A stretch of DNA of 64,000 nucleotides. Origin: Proteles cristata cristata. Taxonomy: Eukaryota; Chordata; Mammalia; Carnivora; Hyaenidae. Below, in pieces: positions 25,540 through 50,000 of this stretch. Both the position numbers and the translations under genes were made by a program. Below the pieces are notes generated by a model. It was not told the DNA's origin, did not search any database, and saw only the letters and a program-made list of their open reading frames with translations. Numbering within the stretch: the first letter of the stretch is position 1; every line of letters begins with the position of its first letter. The DNA is taken from assembly GCA_017311185.1 (NCBI GenBank), contig JAESUZ010002717.1, forward strand, positions 124,001-188,000, given 5' to 3'.

Positions 25540-26114
25540 ACCCGTGGGACACGCAGACAGTCCTCGCACAGACCTGCGCACACGTTCAGCCCCGGGGCTG
25601 AGCCTCACTCCGCAGGAGAGCGCGGAGAAGGGTTTGCGCCGAGGACCGAGTTAAACCCCTAATGACAATTACTGCCGCCCACAAAAGCGGAGAGGACCTT
25701 TCGAAGCCTCGAGAGCAAAAGCACACAACAGAACCTCCCGCAGACCTGCAGCTGGCGGGACTCGCGCCCAGTTCTCGCCCCTGGGAGATTTTCACCGACT
25801 CGCGAACCACCCCTCCCGCCCCCAAAACAGAAACGTCAAGACAAACTACAACATCGGGGTGTTCACAGAAGGGTCCGGGGCCGCAGTGAGGTGGGTCTCG
25901 GTCCCCACCGCCCGGGTCCCCATCGGCCTGAACACCTCGAGCTTCCTGCCGCGCCTGCGCGGTGGCGCCGGCGGATCGGTGGGCGGAGCTACTCGCGGCT
26001 CCGCCCTCCCCCCCCAGCGGCCTGTCAGCGGCCGAGCAAGGCTTTGCCTCACTCGCCTGAAGCGCCGGGCCCGCAGCACACGAGAGGTTGTACGAGAGGT
26101 TGTGGTGCGGCAGC
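25540..26114 (+). promoter_or_regulatory. ACAT2: ACAT2 CpG-rich promoter and 5'UTR
   Basis: The region becomes strongly GC- and CpG-rich and stays so through exon 2 (to about 26.9 kb), in contrast to the AT-rich flanks. No TATA box is evident. Two GC boxes form an exact 9-base inverted repeat, GGGCGGAGC at 25981-25989 and GCTCCGCCC at 25998-26006, a likely Sp-factor site about 110-130 bases before the ATG. The gene is a known sterol-responsive (SREBP2) target; I did not find a convincing sterol element by eye. A 12-base exact tandem repeat at 26080-26103 lies just before the start codon. Confidence 0.75.
26080..26103 (+). repeat. 12-base tandem repeat in ACAT2 5'UTR
   Basis: ACGAGAGGTTGT twice without a gap, ending 11 bases before the ACAT2 start codon. 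Confidence 0.95.
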
Positions 26115-40842
<14,728 letters not shown>

Positions 40843-40993
40843 AGTTGTTTTAATTACTCATGCGGAAACTAAACTGAAACCTCATCTTGTCTTAAGCTAA
40901 TAAGGTACTAAGTAGAATACGAGAAACCAGAGGACCAACGTGAGGATGGAAGCCCCTCTCACACTCTAAGAACCCCAGGCTCCACAGCTCATT

Positions 40994-40999
40994 TTTATT
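40994..40999 (-). terminator. TCP1: TCP1 polyadenylation signal AATAAA
   Basis: TTTATT on the plus strand reads AATAAA on the minus strand, about 60 bases past the TCP1 stop. This gives a very short 3'UTR lying entirely within the ACAT2 3'UTR. Confidence 0.75.
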
Positions 41000-41047
41000 A
41001 ATGTGTAACACTCGAGGTACAAGATGATTGCATCTAACATTGTTATA

Positions 41048-41053
41048 AATAAA
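41048..41053 (+). terminator. ACAT2: ACAT2 polyadenylation signal AATAAA
   Basis: The only canonical hexamer found after the ACAT2 stop. It lies 5 bases before the TCP1 stop codon on the other strand, so cleavage 10-30 bases downstream would put the ACAT2 mRNA end inside the last TCP1 coding exon. Confidence 0.75.
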
Positions 41054-41058
41054 AGAAA

Positions 41059-44000
41059 TCAGTCATCAAGGGCTCCCGAGTGAACGGCATCTTCATAACC
41101 TCCATGCTTATCATCTTTGCTTTCTGGGTGTAATTTGATAAGATCATCAATTCGAAGAATGGTAATTGCAGCTTCTGTTGCAAATTTCAAACTCTTAACT
41201 TTCACTATGGTTGGTTCAAACACTCCTGCTTGCTTGTTGTCTCGAGGCTTACCATTGACCAAATCAAGACCAATCCTGTGATTTAAAAACAAACAAACAG
41301 CCCACTATTAACTGATCTCTTACATAATGCACACTGATCCCTCCCCGCGTCTTTAAATCCAGCTTCCCCATTCAAGTGTTACTCGTGGGCAATGCTGGGA
41401 GCTTATGATAGATCCCTAAGACTGCAGTAGTTAATTTTAAGTAACAAAGTAAGTACCGAGTTCTAGAAAAGCTTAGATACTGTGTTCTAAGCATCACTTA
41501 GTATGTCAAACAGCTACTGCTTACGAAGATATGGATGACCCCAAAATCACCCCCCTCAGCCTCTGTGAGACTGATGTGTAGGTGCAGCGACTGCTGACAG
41601 ACGCAGGGAGAGGCTGGGAGGCGGAGTTGCTGACTAAAGTGCACCAGTGCTGATCACTAGTTCTCCTTTCATCGACTGCAAACAAAGCTAAAGTACCACA
41701 CACGAGACAGAGGACAACGAATAAGGGAAACGGTATGCTCACCATTTTAGATTTTTGCGTTCTGGGTTAACCTGGGCCTCATTGTGGAAAGCTCTTAACT
41801 TGGCAACCAGATCCGTGGAGTCTTGGGCAGCGTTAACGGCCAGCGTGTTAGGAATAACAAGGAGAGACCTTGCGAACTCCGCGATAGCAAGCTGTTCCCG
41901 AGACCCCTGAAAAGACAGACAGTGAAGGGTCTTAAAACCCACAGCAGCAGCAGGGATCTCAGAAGGGTATGTGTATGGTTTTGGAGGTTTGGGAGAAAGC
42001 ACGCGCTACCAGGGGAGGGGCAGAGCAGGCGAGAGGATTCCATGCAGGCTTCGGGCTGTCTGTGCAGAGCCTGAGGCGGAGCTTGTTCCCACAAATGGGG
42101 AGACCATGACCAGAGCTCAAATCTAGAATCAGGTGCTCAATGGACTGAGCCACCCAGGCACCCCACCAGGGAAGGCATAGTAACAAAATGCCAAAGATGG
42201 TGACCCATGCCCTTCTTGAAAAGAAAGCAGGCTTCCAGATGTTCTTACCATGCTGGTTGCGTAGTTCTCGAGGTATATGGAAAGGGCTGCTTCCACGGCA
42301 CCTCCGCCAGGAACCACAGATTTGGACTCCAAAACTCTCTTCACCACACAAAGAGCATCATGTAAAGAGCGCTCCATCTCATCACACATGAAATCATTTG
42401 CCCCCCGTAAGATAATTGACGCAGACGTACGAGCCTTAGTACTGTATAAAAAAATAAAGTGAAATTCTTTTAGAAGGTAAGCTTACATAGAAATCCACTG
42501 TAAGCACCTCGACTGGAAATCCTGCTCAGGTGGTTCATCTAGACACGGAAGCAATGTCTGGACCGCGCAGAAGAGATGAAATGGTTACTCCATCTCAATT
42601 GCAACGGCCTAAATTGTTCTCTCCCATGCGTATAACTGCTCCTGTCACTGGAAGACCAGAGCAGCAAATCAATGGGAAGGTGATCCACTCACTCACTAAT
42701 AAAACCTGTACAGCTCCGTAACTTAGAAAGCAGCTCTTACTTTTTGATCAAGATCAGTTCATCATCACAAATTCTCTCTTGTACCACCTCTTCTGCTTGT
42801 CCCAACATCGAAGCTTCAAAAGTTTCTTCTCCTTCCAAATTGGCCAGGGTTGACAAGACAGTTGCTATGAAGAGAATGACAAAGATCTGTAAACATTATT
42901 TTCCCATGAATACTTTCATACGCTGTCCCAAATTTGGAAACATTTATGATAAGAGCGATGCATAGACAGACAAGCATCAGAGAAACCGCTGTCCTTTTAT
43001 CCTAACACGGAACCACGCACGGATAGCCTTCTGAGGTCAAGAAATTCAGGAAGTTCAAGAGCTTTTCTAGTAAGATGAAAAATGGCTCTGGGATACGTAT
43101 TTGTAGCCCAAGGCATTAAAGGAGTAAGAAGTAAAAAAAACAAAACAAAACACAACCCTGTTGTTTTTGAAACTGCTTAGGGAGGACATTCATACATAAA
43201 GAGAGACAGTCTCCTATATGGGGATGTGACCCCCGCAGCCTGGAGCCGGCGGAGGACTCACCCCCGGAAGCTTTAGCGATGCGCTTCACGTCCCGTCTTA
43301 AAACTCTTCTAACAGCCATAGCGCCTGCCTCCACAAAATACTTCAGACACATGTCGTCGATTCCGCCGGTCGTTAGGATGACGTTGGCGCCAGTGGCCAG
43401 GATCTTCTGGATCCGCTCCTTGGTGATATCAGATTCTCTACAGAGATGAAGTGTTTGGAGAAGAACCTGAAGTTACCTTCTGTGTGGTTAATCTAGTTCT
43501 ATTTCCGTTAAGCGCTTTATGTAAAATAATTGCAGATTAAATTACAGCATTCTTTCCCTTCTGTGACCAAAATTTAAATCAATCTACAGAAAAGTCCAAC
43601 AAGAAATTAAAAATTACCACTTAGCTATTCCCCCCTCCCAATGTGAGTTCCTAACCAAGAATCATGGTCAGAAATGAACAGCATCCCTGCCTTTTAGGAT
43701 CTAGCAGGAAACACAGTCAACCTTGTTCTGGAAAACTGTTAACTACAATGGAACGCAGAGTTGAGGAGAGCAAAGTGCAACCTGTCCGGTGAGGCAAGGA
43801 AAGCATGAGGGTCTGGAGTTGAAAGGAAGAGTCCAAAAAAATGACTAATAGGAACAAGAGTAGGGGCATCTGGGTGGCATGGTTGGTTGTGTGTCTGACT
43901 TCAGCTCATGCTACGATCTCATGGTTCATTGGTTTGAGCCCCGCACTGGGCTCTGTGCTAACAGCTCAGAAGAGCCTAGAGCTTGCTTTGGATTCTGTGT

Positions 44001-47000
44001 CTCCCTCTCTCTCTGACCCTGTCCCACTAAACTAGTGTGCTCTCAAAAATGAAGAAACCTAAAAAAAATTTATTAAAAAAAAAAGAGAGACTAGTAACAG
44101 AAAATCAAGAACCTTTTGTAGAGATAGATGCTAAAGAGTCAGGCTGTTAAAAGTCAGGCTGTTAAATATTTTTATTTTATTTTTAATAATGAATTTATTT
44201 TAGGGAGTATGAACCAATGGGGGAGAGAGGCAGAGGGAAAGAATCCTTTTTTTTTTTTTTTGCTTTCTACATTCTGCATTTTGGTTTTTTTTTTTTACAA
44301 ATAGTTTATTGTCAAATTAGTTTCCACATAACACCCAGTGCTCATCCCCACAAGTGTCCTCCTCCATGACCATCCCTCCTCCCCCCACATCCATCAGTGC
44401 AGAGGGAAAGAATGTTAAGCAGGCTCCACACTCAATGTGGCGCCCAACACGGCTCCATCCCATGACCCTGGGATCACGACCTGAGCTGAAATCAAGTGTT
44501 TGGATGCTAAACTGACTAAGCTACCCAAGCACCCCAATTTCTAAGTAGATTCCACACACAAAGTGGGCTTTAAACTCAGCCCTGAGATCAAGAGTCACAT
44601 GCTCTACTGACTGAGCCAGCCAGGGACCCTAAGAATTTTAATATTTTCAAATAACAATATTATCCGTGTTTTCAAAAGGATCCCCCGAGGTCAATGTGGG
44701 CCCTGCGCTGGAAAGATGGAGGAATGAGGCAAGGAAGCAGTAACTGGAGATACAGGAATAGATCTGACGTAAACAGATGGTCTGAACAGAGAAGTCCCAG
44801 TTTATAGCTCGGTGATGGGGAGGTTCGGCCAGGGACTCCTGGAGTAAAACAAAAACTAACAGGTTGGGCGCAAGACGATAAGAAAGTAGAGTTTCATTTT
44901 CAAATGATGTGTGTGAAGCCCCTGCATTATTCACGCAAAGCTGCCATGGGGTGGGCAGACACAGACGCAAATCACAAGCACGCTATGGGGAAGGGACACA
45001 GATTCGAAAAAATCAACATTACGGATGACGTTATAACTATTTCACTCATCACTCAAAGAATTTTAAAAAATAAGACAAAGATGAACCTCAAAGTAAAGCT
45101 CTTCATAAACCGTGACGAGTGCTCTGGGCCAGACGCCGCTGGGCAGGCAGGGGCTGCAAGGCTGAGCACACCCTTCAGGCTCTGCCTGTATGTAGGGCTT
45201 CTAGTCAAGAGTCCTACAAACGTGCCAAACTGCGCTCCGGCCCAGGAAGAGTGAGCACAGGGACTCCCGTCGGAGCGCAACGCAGAGGAAGAGAAAAGCT
45301 GCTCTGGGAAGGAAGCCCACAGAAGGCTCTGGCCTTGGAAGGGAGGAGATCACCGCGGCTGCTGCATGGAAAATAGCCTGGGAGGGGACAAGAGAGAAAC
45401 CCAGATGAGCAGCTTCTCTGCCCCTCGACGGGGCAAGACAAAAAAGGGGTGAATGTGAGATGTGATTTGAAGACAGAAATCAAGAGGCCTCGGTGATAGG
45501 TCAGAAGGGAGAAAGGCCTTAGGTAAAAAGAGTTAACCTATTTCCTAGTTTCCTGTCTGAGGGGTCCCTATCACTAAAACGCAGATTCACAGGTATCACC
45601 CAAAGTTCAGTTTTGAACATACGGACTTTGAGACGTGTAAGAAGCGTTCACAGGAGGCTGGAGCTCAGGGAAGTGTATCTGGAAGTCTCCAACATAGAAA
45701 GACTATCCGAAGTCACAGGGACGACAAGGAGTTACCCACGGAGAGAGCAGGCCCTGGGGCTGCCCCAAGCACACAAGTACAGGACGGGGCAGTGTCACAA
45801 AGCTGCCTCCCACCTCCAGTGTCAAGGGAGTTCAAAGTGTCTCCTGAGATTTACCCTAGGGACGACAAGTGACCTTAGTAAATGGTCCTCCACTGGAGAA
45901 CACACCTGAAAAGGGGTGCCTGGGGGGCTCAGCTCGTTAAGCATCCAACTCTGAAATTCAGCTCAGGTCATGATCTCACAGTTCCGGAGATCGAGCCCCA
46001 ACTTGGGCTCTGTGCTGCCAGCAGATTCTCTCTACTTTCCCCCGGTAGCACACTCTCCCTCAAAATAAACTTTAAAAAGAAAAAAAAGGAGATAAGAAAT
46101 AAAGTACCAGAAAATAGTTTTTGTATAAAAAACTTGGGACATTCAGCTGTGAAGAGATGAGGGAAGGACAGAGAGTCATTGGGGCAGGACACATGACCTT
46201 TTATTTAAAGGGAATAGAGCCACAGGTGACTGCAAGGGGAATCTAGGAAAGACACGAGAACTGGAATTAGTAACTGAAAATGCAGTTTGAGAACCGTTAT
46301 TCTAGAGGGACTGACTGGCCTCCAGTGGAAGAAAGGACACTTCGTTTATTGGGAAGAAAAAAAAATACACATGCAGATCTAAAAGGCAAAAAGCAGGCCT
46401 CACTTGACAAAAACTTTTATTAAGTTTGGTTCAGTTACTGTTTTTTCCTTTTTAACAAACCAACTAAAAAATATGTGAATGATATGGGTCCAGTGGAAGG
46501 AGGCAGTCAAAATCCAGGGTAGCAGTCTAAGCCTAGCTCCGGGGCGTGGCGGCGCATGCTATACTTGAGGAAGTACATTCCTGCGTATATCTGTAACATT
46601 AATCACTCAAAACCGAAATTCTACAAAGTTTCATAGAAATTATATCACCCTGAGAACATCTTAAAACACCAGGTCATGGGGCGCCTGGATGGCTCAGTCA
46701 GTTAAGCGTCCGACTTCGGCTCAGGTCATGATTTCACGGTTCGTGGGTTCGAGCCCTGTGTTGGGTTCTGTGCTGACAGCTAGCCTGGAGCCTGCTTTGG
46801 TTTCTGTGTCTCTCTCTCTCTCTCTGACCCTCTCACGCTCACTCTCTCTCTCAGAAATAAATTATTAAAAAAAAATAAAAAGTAAAAAAGTAAATTACTT
46901 AAAAAAAAACAACAAAACCCAATTTTTGGGGGCACCTGGATAGCTCACTCAGTTGAGTGTCCAGCTCTGGCTCAGGTCATGGTCTCACAGTTCATGGAGT

Positions 47001-50000
47001 TCGAGCCCCCATGTAGGTCTCTATGCTGACAGCTCAGAGCCTGGAGCTCGCTCTGGATTCTGTATCTCCCTCTGCCCCTCCCTTTCTCAAAAATAAACAC
47101 TAATTTTTTAAAATCGTAACTTTTCTAGTCCTCCAAGACACCCACAATTTAAAAAAATCCAGCTACCAGATCACCATCCTCTGCTACCTGGCAACTGATT
47201 GATTACTTGCTATTGTCTAGGAGATGTTACCACTCTTTAGGGTCCTTTTATACTGGTCTCCTGCTCTAACGAAAATATAATTTACAGATACCCCTCCATA
47301 AGGTCAAAAAACCTGGTATCTGTATTCAAAGGTCAAAAAAACTCTCTGAACGTACCTCTGTCGAATCTGGTCCAGTTTTTCAGGGTCTGTAATAACCACC
47401 TGTACGCCAAGCTTCATTTTTGTTTTCTGCAGGCTGAAGTCAAGGCAAGCAATCTTTGCATTCACTATTCTCTTGGGCATGCCTACAAGTGAATGCAATG
47501 TTAAACCTCTTTACGTGAACTGTAATGACAGTTACCTGTCAAATACAGGTATTCATAAAGCATAACAAAAAAAATAGCAAGAAACACTAAATTGTGGTCT
47601 CTATGAAGATAAAAATTTAGATTTTATGACATTTAAACATAGAAACAAATTTTCATGGCCTTTTCATGTACTTTAACTTGCATTTTCCCTAAGCTCTATG
47701 TGCCTACATTATACAAGCGAAACTGGAAAAGTGATACACAATTTCCTTTGCCCTTGGGCATTCCCAAGTGTTAAGTGCCAAGTGTGGATAGCTCACCTAA
47801 GGAGGTCTGGTATGTACTCCACGGAAAGCACAGTTTAACCATCAGCACCAAATCCCGAGCCTTACCCTGGGATCCCACCACACAGTTGAGTGCGTAGCCG
47901 TTGACGAGCAGACTCTCCGTCTGACTCCTCCCGTGGGCTTTCAGAATATTAACCGAATTGACAGGATAGCGAGGCTGGCCCCTGACGTCTGTGTATTTAA
48001 CTGCAAGCACAGCATCTACTACCATATTTGCGAAGAAATCCCCATTTCTAAGCCGACAGTTAAGGAGAACAAGAGACATGGAATGGACAATGTGTACAAA
48101 GCACACAAAAACCAGGGTAATTCATATACACTTCCTTGTAGCAATTTCATCAAAGAAACAAACATTATGCTGTCAAAATGCTGAAATACGATCTACTGCT
48201 ACCCGCAATTCCTGTTACCAGTATACACTAGTGACTTTCCCCCTAGAAAAGCAGGAATGGGGCAGGCAATTTCAATACAGTATCACCCAGCACAAAAACT
48301 TAACAAGATCTTAGTCTAAACTTTACGGAGCCATCCCAAGGATACATTCCGATGATTTTGGAAGACATTGATGTCTTAGCAGCATTGATCAGGCAATCTC
48401 TCCCGAGTTCATCCGTGTTAATAATCAGGTTTTCACTGATGTATCGCACAGCTTCCCTGTTCGAAGTGTGTGTGAGGAAAAGTTATAAATTCACTACTGA
48501 AACTTTATCACAGTGTCAAAACATCATAAGGACCGACTTTCTGTTCAGCCATTTCATATAGGAGGAGGACACAAATAAATCCTCCCTCTTCAGATCATGG
48601 CAAGTTTAATCTATCCCATAAGCATAGCCACCAAAATCTATGATTGGGAGAAAATGTGGTAGTCAAATGGGAAAAAAGAATACTAGCCCTATTCTTACTC
48701 AAGTATTACTACTAAAATGTGACTTTTCCAAAATAAATTTAGTTATTAGTAACACTTTAAGAACACAAACTTTTTATAAACCTAACACCAGAAAATGTAC
48801 AATTTTCCCTGAAGGCAACCAATCTTACTTGCAAGCAAGTCGATAGCCACTAATAACTGACGTGGGATGAATCTTCTGTTTGACTAGTTCATCAGCATTT
48901 TTAAGAAGTTCTGCTGCAATAATAACCTGTTGAGAAAAGATTCGTTGCTCTGGTGGGAGTCTGACAACACGTGCTTATTTAAAAACATCACTGCAACAGT
49001 GGTCAGCTAGTATTAAATGGTGACAATGACGAATAGCTGGTTACTAGAAACCTGGAAAAAAGAGAACTACACATAGTGTTTTATTCAGATGCAAATGGCC
49101 AAAGCAAATAGGAGCCAGAAAACTGCTCTAATAAGCCAGTTCGGCCGCACAACGGCTGAGAAGTGCATGTTTCCTATAAATAGGAAGTGCTCAACAGAGG
49201 CCAGTGAGGAGTGTGACGACTCTCATGATGATGCATACTTGTTCAGATTATTACTTGGTTTATTTTAAAAATCATTCTTCTAGGGGCACCTGGGTGGCTC
49301 AGTCAGTTAAGCGTCCAACTTTGGCTCAGGTCATGATCTCATGGTTTTTGAGTTCGAGTCCCACAATGGGGCTCTGTGCTGACAGCCTGGAGACTGCTTC
49401 AGATTCTGCGTGTCCCTGTCTCTGCCGGTCCCTTGCTCACACTGTGTCTCTCTCTCTCGAAAATAAAACATTAAAAAAAAAAGTTTAAAAAATCATTCTT
49501 CTAAAGATATCACAAAACCAAAAATTCTGTCTGCTTCTTCTGGGGAAACTACAGTCACTTTGTTTTTAAAGTCATAGTACTGTAAAGTTATTTAAACAGA
49601 AAGTATTCTCATTATTCCAGAAGAGACAGATCCCATTCTATCATGATTTGAAGTTTAATCTAGAAATACAAAGACTTTCCCTACAAACCACACTGGGCTG
49701 TTTCTTTAGAGTGAATTACTTGTTCCTTACTAAATAAGTAATAGTGTTTCTACACCACACAGCATACTACATCAGCATGTTGGATGACCTTTGAGAAATT
49801 TATATTGTTACTGATCACATTTCTTTTCTTTTTTTTTTTTACTTTAATGTTTTTTATTTATTTCTAGGAGAGAGAGAGAGAGAGAGAGAGACAGCGTGAG
49901 CAGGGGAGGGTCAGAGAGAGAGGAGTCACAGACTGAAACAGGCTCCAGGCTCTGAGCTGGCAGTCAGCACAGAGCCCGACGCGGGGCTCGAACCCACGAA

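Larger units (their letters stand above)
43438..47355 (-). other. TCP1: TCP1 intron 7
   Basis: The largest TCP1 intron (3.9 kb). It contains six SINEs and a nested L1. The stretch 44640-45910 has no repeat I can name with confidence and no exon; the open frames there lack support. Confidence 0.75.

Noticed and set aside
42865..43261. Possible snoRNA in TCP1 intron 8
   Set aside because: Short hairpins and an ATAAAA box exist, but no hairpin pair with a matching terminal ACA could be assembled.
44640..45910. Open frames in TCP1 intron 7 (for example 107 and 116 codons)
   Set aside because: No similarity recognised, no splice or promoter context, length expected by chance.
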